From CAZAPZ01 sp964487285 (lineage in GTDB: Bacteria > Campylobacterota_A > Desulfurellia > JAADFJ01): a stretch of 8,505 bases of DNA. Every line of letters begins with the position of its first letter. The first letter of the stretch is position 1. Below the pieces are notes generated by a model, which was not told the origin of the DNA, did not search any database, and saw only the letters and a program-made list of their open reading frames with translations. The stretch spans positions 1-8,505 of the forward strand of contig CAZAPZ010000069.1 of NCBI GenBank assembly GCA_964487285.1, in the 5' to 3' direction. The position numbers and the translations under genes were made by a program. Of this stretch, positions 1 to 6,353 are shown piece after piece.

Positions 1-19
1 ACTCAAAACAAGTTTAATG

Positions 20-64
20 ATATTCGACAAAATTTTCTTGTATATCGTCATTTTTGTCGAATAT
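20..64. repeat. 13-bp inverted repeat, possible terminator of an upstream gene
   Basis: Perfect 13-bp arms ATATTCGACAAAA (20-32) and TTTTGTCGAATAT (52-64) flank a 19-base loop. On the plus strand the right arm runs into a five-T run (64-68), so it could act as a weak intrinsic terminator for a gene lying left of the window. The stem has only four G-C pairs, which is poor for a terminator, so an operator or protein-binding palindrome is equally possible. No coding sequence is recognisable in 1-216. Confidence 0.5.
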
Positions 65-101
65 TTTTCGTAAATATCGTATGAACTGTCTATTAAATGG
101 C

Positions 102-144
102 ACAAAAGCAATGTATTAACAGAAGGAATAAAAATTGCTTTTGT
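102..144. repeat. 11-bp inverted repeat in the leader of the cytochrome operon
   Basis: Perfect arms ACAAAAGCAAT (102-112) and ATTGCTTTTGT (134-144) flank a 21-base loop. The right arm abuts and partly overlaps the candidate -10 element at 142-150, a position suited to an operator, though this is inference. No T-run follows, so it does not look like a terminator. The span (43 bases) is close to that of the inverted repeat at 20-64 (45 bases), and both left arms contain ACAAAA. Confidence 0.5.
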
Positions 145-150
145 TATACT
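142..150 (+). promoter_or_regulatory. candidate extended -10 promoter for the cytochrome c biogenesis operon
   Basis: TGTTATACT has a TATACT -10 hexamer (145-150) preceded by the extended TGn motif. The best -35-like sequence, TTAACA at 116-121, lies 23 bases upstream, which is too far for a standard promoter, so the extended -10 would have to compensate. Transcription would begin near 157, giving a leader of about 60 bases ending in the AAAGGAG ribosome binding site at 203-209. This is a motif-only call. Confidence 0.35.
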
Positions 151-216
151 GGTCTGCCGAAGAACAATAAGCTGTACTATCATTTTGTATGTATCAGCTA
201 TTAAAGGAGTTACGTT

Positions 217-1062
217 ATGGCGAAAAGTAAAAAATTCTTTGTTATCAAAATAGCTGTTGTATTGATGGCGATCTTAACAGTTATTTTAATAATAACTTTC
301 AAGAAAGACAAAATTGGGTCATCTGCAACAATTGCACCTACAAAGAATGATCCTGTGCCCATAAAAAGAACAACATGGGAGTTTGGAGCAATTGAGCCGC
401 CATTTAAAGTTACTGATAAAGTGATCGGTGAGGGGAAGATAATATTTCAAAATAATTGCGCATCCTGTCATGGATATCGAGGCGAAAAAACAGGTCATCC
501 GCTTGCAGTGCATGGGCTTCATCATGTAAATGCCGATTATGTATGGTTTGTAACAAGAGGGAAAGCGGGCACTGCTATGCCTTCATTCAAAAAATATCTC
601 TCATACAAAGACAGATGGAAAGTTATACTTTATGTCCATACACATTTAGCAGGCCGAGAGCCTATGCGTATGGCTAACGGCAGTGTGCCTGCATATCTTC
701 AGAAAAAGTTCAATCCGGGCGATTATTTTAAACTTGGGGAATGGTATTTCAACAAGAGAGAATTCGTTGATGCTGCCGTCTATTACCGGCTTGCATACTC
801 AAATAATCCTAAGGATATTGTGTCTGCAAATGATCTTGCTCTATCGCTTTTTTATGCAGGAAAAACGAAATCGGCTGTAAAGACAATTGGTAATATTTCA
901 AAACAAGTGCCGTCCAACCAGCGAATCTGGCTTACTTATGGATTTATTGAGAAAGATATAGATCCGGATAAGGCAGCAGCAGCATTTAAATCTGCTATTA
1001 AATTAGATCCCAGAACTGCTACAGGTCTTGCCGCAAAGCATTACTTAGATCAAATTCAATAA
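217..1062 (+). CDS. membrane-anchored mono-heme cytochrome c with C-terminal TPR-like region
   Basis: This 281-residue protein begins at an ATG placed 7 bases after a strong AAAGGAG site. A hydrophobic segment at about residues 8-28 after a Lys-rich start is an uncleaved anchor or signal, putting the rest in the periplasm. Residues 70-145 form a class I-type cytochrome c domain: the haem-binding CASCH is at 81-85, with a probable axial Met121 in AMPSF. Residues about 168-275 are helical with TPR-like spacing (GEWYFNKREFVDAAVYYRLAYSNNP; later AAAAFKSAIKLDP). It heads an operon with resB, ccsA and a ResA-like gene, 15 bases before resB. It may be a client electron carrier, or the TPR part may hold apocytochrome, as TPR domains do in CcmI and NrfG of other systems; that role is inference. 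The cytochrome assignment is firm and the exact function unknown. Confidence 0.88.
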   Translation: MAKSKKFFVIKIAVVLMAILTVILIITFKKDKIGSSATIAPTKNDPVPIKRTTWEFGAIEPPFKVTDKVIGEGKIIFQNNCASCHGYRGEKTGHPLAVHGLHHVNADYVWFVTRGKAGTAMPSFKKYLSYKDRWKVILYVHTHLAGREPMRMANGSVPAYLQKKFNPGDYFKLGEWYFNKREFVDAAVYYRLAYSNNPKDIVSANDLALSLFYAGKTKSAVKTIGNISKQVPSNQRIWLTYGFIEKDIDPDKAAAAFKSAIKLDPRTATGLAAKHYLDQIQ

Positions 1063-1077
1063 AATAATTGATATAAG

Positions 1078-2427
1078 ATGGACCTGAATATCACTAAACA
1101 TATACTTAAATTTATAAAAAATCTATTTTCATCAACACTATTTGGCGTATCTCTTCTTCTTGTTATAGCTGTAGTTGCTATGGTGGGAACAATTATCCAA
1201 CAGGGAAGACCGATTCAGTATTATTACGGATTGTATGGAATAACCGCAACGGAATGGATCGTAAAATTGTCCTTCAACAAGATATTCGGATCATTATGGA
1301 TGATTGTTCCAACGATGCTTCTGATTATAAACTTGATATATACTACATTGTCAAGGATTCCGGGAATACTTAAAAGCGTTGCCATCCCGAGTCGATTTCG
1401 CGGTAGTTCCAAAATAAACGATAAAATTCCAATTAAAAATAGAGAGGAAGCAAAGAAAAGAGTTGCAAATATATTAAAATCGCATCGTTATAAAATTTAT
1501 GATCTTGCAGATGGATCGTTGTTTGCGCATAAAGGCGTGATAAGCCGATTCGGCTTTGCTGTGGTGCACTTATCATTATTGATTATTTTGTTAGGAGCAT
1601 TGTTGGGAGCAATTTACGGATATAAAAATTATATAGTTATTGATTCGGGTGATACAGAAACCGTACCTGCAATAAATGCTTCTATAAAAGTTGATCGATT
1701 CTGGATAAATTACTGGCCTGACGGCAGTATCAAGCAGTATAACAGCAAGCTGTCTATTATAAAAAACAACAAAATTGTGCATACCCAAACAATAGATGTT
1801 AATCATCCTATGAATTATGGCGGTATGCGGTTTTTTCAGTCCGGATACGGAAAGTCGTATAATAAAATAAAGGAAGCTGTCGCTGTTCTTTATAATAAGC
1901 AGAGCAAAAAAATTGTAGGAGATCCAATATCCGTCCAATGGAACAAGTGGTTTAATATTGGACTTTACAGTGCAAGAATCGTTGAATTTGTACCTGATTT
2001 TTATTTTAATGCTAAGAATGGATATATTAGTTCAAAATCATTCAAGTACAATAATCCTGCATTAAGACTTCAGATCAAAGGTCCGAAAGGAACGCCTTCA
2101 TTCACCTGGGAATTTCTAAAATATCCCAGTTTTGATCTGAGAAGTTTTAAAGGCGGGAATGCGCTTATTATTTCCTCGATTACTCCACTTTATTATACTG
2201 GTTTGCAATACGCAAGAAATCCCGGTGCAAATTTGATCTGGTTTGGTGCGGCAGTAATGATAATAGGATTTATTATGTCATTTTTTATGTATTACAGAAG
2301 AATTCAGATGAATTTTAGTGATAACGAAAGTTTGCTTACACTCTCAGGTATTTCATATAAACAAAACGAGCTTTTTATCAAAGAATTCCGAAAAATCTCT
2401 GATAGGATTAAAAGGGAGACGATATGA
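1078..2427 (+). CDS. resB: ResB/Ccs1-family cytochrome c biogenesis protein
   Basis: ResB (CcsB, Ccs1) pairs with CcsA to form the System II synthase that moves haem across the cytoplasmic membrane and joins it to apocytochrome c. The 449 residues show four membrane segments at about 20-40, 72-92, 157-181 and 384-405, with a large extracytoplasmic domain (about 182-383) between the last two. Family signatures include the RFGFAVVHLSLLIILLGA stretch with His164, a candidate haem ligand in the third segment, NHPMNYGGMRFFQSGY (242-257), and GLQYARNPGANLIWFG before the last helix. The length is typical of a stand-alone ResB. The start is 15 bases after the cytochrome stop and has only a weak Shine-Dalgarno sequence, so coupled translation is likely. 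The stop overlaps the ccsA start as ATGA. Confidence 0.93.
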   Translation: MDLNITKHILKFIKNLFSSTLFGVSLLLVIAVVAMVGTIIQQGRPIQYYYGLYGITATEWIVKLSFNKIFGSLWMIVPTMLLIINLIYTTLSRIPGILKSVAIPSRFRGSSKINDKIPIKNREEAKKRVANILKSHRYKIYDLADGSLFAHKGVISRFGFAVVHLSLLIILLGALLGAIYGYKNYIVIDSGDTETVPAINASIKVDRFWINYWPDGSIKQYNSKLSIIKNNKIVHTQTIDVNHPMNYGGMRFFQSGYGKSYNKIKEAVAVLYNKQSKKIVGDPISVQWNKWFNIGLYSARIVEFVPDFYFNAKNGYISSKSFKYNNPALRLQIKGPKGTPSFTWEFLKYPSFDLRSFKGGNALIISSITPLYYTGLQYARNPGANLIWFGAAVMIIGFIMSFFMYYRRIQMNFSDNESLLTLSGISYKQNELFIKEFRKISDRIKRETI

Positions 2428-3248
2428 TATTTTCACTTATGTTTTTTGACATAACATTTGGATTTTATACGGCGGCTGCCATATCTTATGCAATATACTC
2501 TCTATCCAGAAAAGAATGGATTGGTTACAACTCCACGCTTTTATTTTTTTTAGGTTTAATGTCAAATATTGCTATACTCGTGGCGAGAACTATTGAAATT
2601 CACCATGCGCCGTTTACTAATCTATATGAATCTATGGTATTTTTTTCGGCACTTGTTGCTTTGATTTATTTTGTTCTTGAATTTCGCTATAAAACCAAAA
2701 TGTTTGGAGTATTTATATCAATCTTCCTCTTTCTAAGCTTTTTTGTAACAAATCTTTTGCCTTTCCGGATGAAAGTGTATGAAAATCTTAATCCTGCGCT
2801 GCAATCATATTGGCTTGAAATTCATGTAGCAACTATGTTTGTAGGTTATTCAGCCTTTGCAATATCTTTTATTGCGGCGCTCCTCTATCTTAGCAAATCA
2901 AAATGGCAAAATGGGTTTTTTTTCAAATATCTGCCTGATATCAGCTCTCTTGATAATTTAAGTTACAAATCTATTGCGTGGGGACTACCATTTCTAACAA
3001 TAGGCATAGCTACAGGAGCGATATGGGCAAACTATACATGGGGTTCATACTGGAGCTGGGACCCCAAAGAGACATGGTCGCTCATTACCTGGTTGATTTA
3101 TGCTGCTTATCTTCATGCAAGAATAACTAAAGGATGGAAAGGCAAAAAAACCGCGATTTTAGCGATTGTAGGATTTCTTTCTATGGCATTTTTATATTGG
3201 GGTGTAGCTTTTATTCTTCCCGGCCTTCATTCATACGGGAGAGCTTAA
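2424..3248 (+). CDS. ccsA: CcsA/CcmC-family cytochrome c biogenesis haem-handling protein
   Basis: CcsA is the multi-spanning partner of ResB and a member of the haem-handling protein family. The 274 residues contain roughly eight hydrophobic segments and the diagnostic tryptophan-rich WWD motif WGSYWSWDPKETWSLITW (206-223), which presents haem at the outer membrane face. Candidate conserved histidines are His134 (EIHVAT), His231 (AYLHAR) and His269 in the C-terminal GLHSYG signature. The length fits a stand-alone CcsA rather than a CcsBA fusion. The ATG overlaps the resB stop by four bases and follows an AAAAGGGAG ribosome binding site. The TAA stop (3246-3248) lies in the left target duplication of a MITE-like insertion, and the protein reaches its normal end undamaged. 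Confidence 0.95.
   Translation: MIFSLMFFDITFGFYTAAAISYAIYSLSRKEWIGYNSTLLFFLGLMSNIAILVARTIEIHHAPFTNLYESMVFFSALVALIYFVLEFRYKTKMFGVFISIFLFLSFFVTNLLPFRMKVYENLNPALQSYWLEIHVATMFVGYSAFAISFIAALLYLSKSKWQNGFFFKYLPDISSLDNLSYKSIAWGLPFLTIGIATGAIWANYTWGSYWSWDPKETWSLITWLIYAAYLHARITKGWKGKKTAILAIVGFLSMAFLYWGVAFILPGLHSYGRA
3237..3243 (+). promoter_or_regulatory. ribosome binding site that probably once served resA
   Basis: GGGAGAG lies inside the last ccsA codons, with its GGAG core 6 bases before the ATG at 3248. Without the MITE-like element that ATG would be the resA start. It now drives, if anything, the 53-codon frame through the element, while the actual resA ATG at 3409 has no clear Shine-Dalgarno sequence. 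Confidence 0.55.
3246..3248. repeat. left target-site duplication TAA (pairs with 3407-3409)
   Basis: TAA flanks both ends of the symmetric element. The match extends to TAATG at 3246-3250 and 3407-3411, because the element itself begins with TG and the native sequence on the right also continues TG. The left TAA is the stop codon of ccsA; the right TAA stops the frame running through the element and shares its last A with the resA ATG. Confidence 0.7.
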
Positions 3249-3409
3249 TGAGACCACTGTATAATATTCAAACTTCCAACAATATCTGCTTTCCTACAGG
3301 CAAGGCAAACTTCCACAGGACTAACCGGTTAGCATCTCAAATTTTAATTTCCAAATCTCACCCAATCTTAGCCTTCTGTGGATCTGTATATTATGCAGTG
3401 GTCTCATAA
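3248..3409 (+). CDS. 53-codon frame spanning the MITE-like element, possible coupling ORF
   Basis: The frame opens at the ATG created where the target duplication's last A meets the element's TG, and is preceded by the GGGAGAG site at 3237-3243. It stays open for the whole element and ends at TAA 3407-3409, overlapping the resA ATG as TAATG. The peptide (starting MRPLYNIQ) has no recognisable domain, signal or coding character, so a functional protein is unlikely. Its plausible role is to carry ribosomes from ccsA to the resA start, replacing the original direct TAATG coupling. The frame is seen; its translation is inferred. Confidence 0.35.
   Translation: MRPLYNIQTSNNICFPTGKANFHRTNRLASQILISKSHPILAFCGSVYYAVVS
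3249..3267 (+). repeat. left terminal inverted repeat of the MITE-like element
   Basis: The sequence is TGAGACCACTGTATAATAT. It matches the inverse complement of 3388-3406 at 18 of 19 positions (T at 3260 versus C). Matching persists weakly inward, with 20 of 22 positions out to 3270. Confidence 0.85.
3269..3315 (+). repeat. 10-bp subterminal direct repeat within the MITE-like element
   Basis: CAAACTTCCA occurs at 3269-3278 and again at 3306-3315, 37 bases apart. The first copy immediately follows the left terminal repeat, as subterminal transposase-binding repeats often do. The role is unproven. Confidence 0.45.
3388..3406 (-). repeat. right terminal inverted repeat of the MITE-like element
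   Basis: Read on the minus strand this is TGAGACCACTGCATAATAT, one base different from the left end. It lies directly upstream of the resA ATG and so occupies the space where a ribosome binding site would be expected. Confidence 0.85.
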
Positions 3410-3963
3410 TGGTAAATAAAAGTTCAATTTTGCGAATTATCGCAATACCTTTAATTATATCTGCTGTTATTATATATGTTGTACTTAACCTTAAAAGTTC
3501 TTATGAGCCTATAATAGTTGGCGATAAGGCACCTTCATTTGTCTTGCCTCTGCTTGGAGGAGGAAAGATCGATCCGGCAAAAGAGAGAGGTAAAGTTGTT
3601 TTTCTGAATTTCTGGGCAACATGGTGCGCTTCATGCAAAGAAGAGATGCCGGCAATGCAGTGGATGTATAGTAAATTGATAAAAAAATATCCTAATAAGT
3701 TCAGAATGTATGCCATTTCTATTGATTCTTCAGGCGTACCTAACATTGTAAATAAATATATGAAAGAAAACAATTTGTCGTTTCCCGTGCTTCTTGACAC
3801 AAACGGTAAAATAAAGGAATTATACAAAACAACAGGGGTTCCCGAAACCTACATTGTAAGCAAAAAAGGTTTAGTTGCCATTAAAGTTATAGGACCGTCA
3901 AACTGGTATGATGCCGCTGAATATATGCCGATCGAAGAACTTATCAAAAAAACTTATCCGTAA
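3409..3963 (+). CDS. resA: ResA/TlpA-family membrane-anchored thiol-disulfide oxidoreductase
   Basis: The protein has 184 residues: an N-terminal hydrophobic anchor (about 9-26), then an extracytoplasmic thioredoxin fold. The active site is WCASCKEEMP with Cys73 and Cys76. Glu79 aligns with the ResA glutamate that tunes redox behaviour, and the cis-proline is Pro145 in TTGVPETYIV. In System II, ResA-type proteins reduce the CXXCH cysteines of apocytochrome c so haem can attach, which fits the position after resB and ccsA. The start is the ATG that directly follows the MITE-like element and would have overlapped the ccsA stop before insertion. Upstream of it only CAGTGG (3396-3401) resembles a ribosome site, so expression may depend on coupling. 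TlpA-type general function cannot be excluded. Confidence 0.88.
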   Translation: MVNKSSILRIIAIPLIISAVIIYVVLNLKSSYEPIIVGDKAPSFVLPLLGGGKIDPAKERGKVVFLNFWATWCASCKEEMPAMQWMYSKLIKKYPNKFRMYAISIDSSGVPNIVNKYMKENNLSFPVLLDTNGKIKELYKTTGVPETYIVSKKGLVAIKVIGPSNWYDAAEYMPIEELIKKTYP

Positions 3964-4002
3964 AATATTTTGTCACTTGGGGATTTGAAGATAATTCTGT
4001 AT

Positions 4003-4040
4003 AAAAATAGTTTCCATTAGTAACTGATGTTACTAGAATG
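4003..4040 (-). terminator. weak candidate terminator of the flavoprotein gene
   Basis: Perfect 7-base arms TAGTAAC (4018-4024) and GTTACTA (4029-4035) enclose a four-base loop, spanning the flavoprotein stop codon. On the minus strand a five-T run (plus-strand A-run 4003-4007) follows about 10 bases later. The stem is AT-rich and the T-run is not adjacent, so the call is tentative. No terminator is visible for the resA side in 3964-4016. Confidence 0.25.
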
Positions 4041-5180
4041 AGCTGCGAGGTATCCGGTTGAAAATGCTGCCTGAAGATTAAATCCTCCAATACTTCCCTG
4101 AATATCCAACATTTCACCGGCAAAAAAGAGTCCTTCGACAAGTTTTGATTCAAGAGTTTTCGGATCAATATTTTTGAGTGATACTCCTCCTTTTGTAACG
4201 AATGCCTGCTCGATAGGACATTTTTTTATGTTAACCGTGAAATGCTTCAACCTGAAAAAAAGTTCCCTCAGCGAGCTGTTTGAGATTTCTTTGCAAAACG
4301 GATCATCTTTTATAATAAAATGCGCTAATCTTTTTGGAATGATAGTAGAGACAGAATTTATGAGCTTACCGTTTTTCTCCCTGATAAAACGGATAAATTC
4401 CGCTTTATTCATTCCGATTAGTTCAATAACAAGCAGTGCTCTATCAAAATCTGCTTCAGAGAGTTTTAAAATAGCCGGGCCGCTTATGCCGAAATGGGTA
4501 AAAATCAGATCACCGATTATTCGTTTTGAGACTTTTTTCAATTTTAGCATGAGTTTTACATCTTTAAGCGACACTCCTTCTATGTGAGAAAAATCACAAT
4601 CGGAACAAAATGCCGATTCGTAAGCTGACAGCTTGGTTATTTCATGGCCGAAGCTGCGGGCGAATCTATAGCCGTCTCCGGTTGAACCGGTTTTCGAATA
4701 ACTTATTCCTCCGCATGCCAGAATCAGAGTTCTGCTTTGATATGTAGATTTGCCTGTCCTGACCTCAAAAAAACTGTTTTTTCTCACGCCGACTGCGGAT
4801 TCAAACTGATGAAACTCAATCTGTTTTTTTCTCAAAAGTGAGAGAAGCAGCTTGCTGAACTGACTTGAAGCTGTATTTATAATCCTGATTTTACCATTTT
4901 CGTTTATCGTTTTGATGCCTATTGATTTCAAAAATTCGAGCAGTTCGTCTCTAAAAAACAGACGAAATGCGTCTTGTAAAAATCGTCCGTTTTTGCCGTA
5001 AGCTTCGAAAAACTCATTAAAACTTCGACTATTAGTAATATTGCATCTTGCTCTGCCTGTGATGGCAAGTTTTTCGAGACCTCTCTGTTTATCCAAAAGT
5101 AGAATCTTGTCTGATTTTAAATTAAGTGCCGCAAAAACCCCGCTTACTCCGGCTCCAATAATTATGCAATCATAAATCAT
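4017..5180 (-). CDS. HI0933/YhiN-family FAD-dependent flavoprotein (BaiN-like)
   Basis: This 387-residue cytoplasmic flavoprotein belongs to the HI0933-like family of NAD(P)/FAD-dependent oxidoreductases, widespread and mostly of unknown substrate. The FAD Rossmann motif GAGVSG is at 9-14, followed by the family hallmark TGRARCNITN (41-50; commonly a GNGRCNxTN-type sequence). Others are LACGGISYSKTGSTGDGY (154-171), DLIFTHFGISGPAIL (224-238) and the C-terminal GGVSLKNIDPKTLESK and GLFFAGEMLDIQGSIGGFNL stretch. The length is normal for the family. It is convergent with resA, 53 bases away, and divergent from the epimerase, so it is probably transcribed alone. The ATG lies at the start of conserved sequence, but no clear ribosome binding site precedes it. 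The reaction cannot be inferred. Confidence 0.92.
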   Translation of the reverse strand: MIYDCIIIGAGVSGVFAALNLKSDKILLLDKQRGLEKLAITGRARCNITNSRSFNEFFEAYGKNGRFLQDAFRLFFRDELLEFLKSIGIKTINENGKIRIINTASSQFSKLLLSLLRKKQIEFHQFESAVGVRKNSFFEVRTGKSTYQSRTLILACGGISYSKTGSTGDGYRFARSFGHEITKLSAYESAFCSDCDFSHIEGVSLKDVKLMLKLKKVSKRIIGDLIFTHFGISGPAILKLSEADFDRALLVIELIGMNKAEFIRFIREKNGKLINSVSTIIPKRLAHFIIKDDPFCKEISNSSLRELFFRLKHFTVNIKKCPIEQAFVTKGGVSLKNIDPKTLESKLVEGLFFAGEMLDIQGSIGGFNLQAAFSTGYLAAHSSNISY

Positions 5181-5212
5181 TGTAACAGTCTAACAGGTAA
5201 AAGCTTTTTTGC

Positions 5213-5239
5213 AGTATAAATTATTGTGCCTGCTGTTAA
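5213..5239 (-). promoter_or_regulatory. candidate promoter of the flavoprotein gene
   Basis: Reading the minus strand, TTAACA (plus 5234-5239) is one base from the -35 consensus and TATACT (plus 5213-5218) is a good -10. Their 15-base spacing is short. Transcription would start near 5206, about 25 bases before the ATG. A CTGTTA direct repeat sits just before the start codon. Confidence 0.3.
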
Positions 5240-5260
5240 TTTATGCAAAGTTTGATACAA

Positions 5261-5266
5261 TATAAT
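5261..5266 (+). promoter_or_regulatory. candidate -10 element for the glycan cluster
   Basis: A perfect TATAAT lies 31 bases before the epimerase ATG, with no convincing -35 at standard spacing. The TTGATA at 5252-5257 is too close to serve it. Transcription would begin near 5273, just ahead of the GGAGAG ribosome site at 5289-5294. Confidence 0.4.
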
Positions 5267-5297
5267 CTAAATTAAGGTATAAACTTATGGAGAGCGT

Positions 5298-6350
5298 ATG
5301 AAGATATTGATAACCGGAACGGCTGGATTTATAGGGTATCATCTGACTAAACGAACGGTTTCAAACGGCGATGAAGTGGTAGGAATTGATAATATAAATG
5401 ATTATTATGATGTCGGCATAAAATACGGCAGGCTTTTCGATACCGGCATTATGAAGGAAAAGATTTCGTACGGAAAGATAGTACAAAGCGATAAATATTC
5501 TAATTATAGATTTTTAAAGCTCGACATAACCGATAAAGATGCGTTGTGGAAACTTTTTGAAAGCGAGAATTTTGATGTGGTTTGTAATCTGGCTGCTCAG
5601 GCAGGGGTTCGTTATTCAATCGAAAATCCATTTGCCTATATTGACAGCAATATTGTCGGCTTTGCCAATCTTTTGGAGGCATCGCGCAGGTTTGAAATTG
5701 GTCATTTGGCATACGCAAGCAGCTCTTCCGTATATGGATTAAATAAAAAAATGCCGTTTTCTGTTCATGATGATATTTCTCACCCTGTTAGTCTGTATGC
5801 GGCAAGCAAAAAATCAAATGAACTGATGGCTCATTCCTACAGTCATTTATATGGTTTGCCTACAACAGGCCTGCGTCTTTTCACCGTTTACGGACCATGG
5901 GGAAGACCCGATATGGCATTATTCAAGTTTGCAAAGGCAATTATCGAGGATAAACCGATCGATGTTTATAACTATGGCAACATGCAGAGGGATTTTACAT
6001 ATATCGACGATATTGCGGAAGGATTGGCAAGAATTGTTAACAGACCTGCGGCAGTTGATATAAAATGGAATGGAATAGATCCAGACCCTGCTTCGAGTTC
6101 CGCTCCGTACAGAACCTATAACATTGGAAATGGATCGCCGATTGAGCTGACCGCTTTCATAAAAGCAATAGAAGATGTACTTGGCAAAAAGGCAAAAAAG
6201 AATCTGCTGCCTATGCAGCCCGGAGATGTTGCTGCGACATGGGCAGACACAACCGAGCTTGAGAACGATTTTGGGTATAAACCGAATACATCAATTGCCG
6301 AAGGGGTAGAGCGATTTATCAGCTGGTATCGGAAATTTTATAAGGTGTAG
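5298..6350 (+). CDS. UDP-glucuronate 4-epimerase-type NAD-dependent sugar epimerase
   Basis: This 350-residue extended short-chain dehydrogenase has the NAD-binding GTAGFIG at 7-13, a Ser-rich catalytic stretch ASSSSVYG (140-147) and the catalytic pair Tyr167 and Lys171 in SLYAASKKSNE. The DNINDYYDVGIKYGRL stretch (31-46) and the GPWGRPDMALFKF stretch (199-211) are typical of the group that converts UDP-glucuronate to UDP-galacturonate, supplying acidic sugar for LPS or capsule. The reaction is inferred from those signatures; a related UDP-hexose 4-epimerase is the alternative. Translation starts at an ATG after GGAGAG (5289-5294). It is the first gene of a plus-strand glycan cluster. Its end is followed at once by the remnant of a GT2 glycosyltransferase whose AAGGTG ribosome site overlaps its last codons. 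Confidence 0.9.
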   Translation: MKILITGTAGFIGYHLTKRTVSNGDEVVGIDNINDYYDVGIKYGRLFDTGIMKEKISYGKIVQSDKYSNYRFLKLDITDKDALWKLFESENFDVVCNLAAQAGVRYSIENPFAYIDSNIVGFANLLEASRRFEIGHLAYASSSSVYGLNKKMPFSVHDDISHPVSLYAASKKSNELMAHSYSHLYGLPTTGLRLFTVYGPWGRPDMALFKFAKAIIEDKPIDVYNYGNMQRDFTYIDDIAEGLARIVNRPAAVDIKWNGIDPDPASSSAPYRTYNIGNGSPIELTAFIKAIEDVLGKKAKKNLLPMQPGDVAATWADTTELENDFGYKPNTSIAEGVERFISWYRKFYKV

Positions 6351-6353
6351 CCG

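Larger units (their letters stand above)
3249..3406. mobile_element. MITE-like non-autonomous transposable element (158 bp)
   Basis: The element is bounded by terminal inverted repeats TGAGACCACTGTATAATAT (3249-3267) and its inverted copy at 3388-3406, with one mismatch in 19, and by TAA on both sides. It encodes no transposase, so it would need a helper in trans. GAG-type ends with a three-base TNA duplication recall the IS1031-like part of the IS5 family, but this parentage is inference. Excising the element with one TAA leaves GCTTAATGGTAAAT, an intact ccsA stop/resA start overlap, which strongly supports insertion. Inside are a 10-bp direct repeat CAAACTTCCA (3269-3278, 3306-3315) and a 12-bp palindrome CTAACCGGTTAG (3321-3332) almost at the centre. 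Confidence 0.8.

Noticed and set aside
20..64. CRISPR or chromosome-dimer (dif) site reading of the first inverted repeat
   Set aside because: There is no repeat-spacer periodicity, and the 19-base loop does not suit a Xer core site with a short central spacer.
1591..1938. 115-codon minus-strand frame
   Set aside because: It is antisense to the conserved ResB third helix and periplasmic domain, with no ribosome site or family resemblance.
3134..3247. upstream extension of the frame that crosses the MITE-like element
   Set aside because: This part runs out of frame inside ccsA's conserved C-terminus; only the part from the ATG at 3248 has a ribosome site and a plausible role.
3501..3827. 108-codon minus-strand frame
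   Set aside because: It is antisense to the ResA thioredoxin domain and is explained by codon bias of the real gene.
4174..4587. 137-codon plus-strand frame
   Set aside because: It lies wholly antisense to the flavoprotein gene, whose motifs are intact, and its peptide shows no recognisable domain.
5076..5083. GAGACC match to the MITE-like element's end inside the flavoprotein gene
   Set aside because: Only about six bases match, the sequence then diverges, and it lies in conserved coding sequence.
5199..5208. palindrome AAAAGCTTTT between the divergent genes
   Set aside because: It is short and AT-rich, expected by chance here, and has no supporting second copy.
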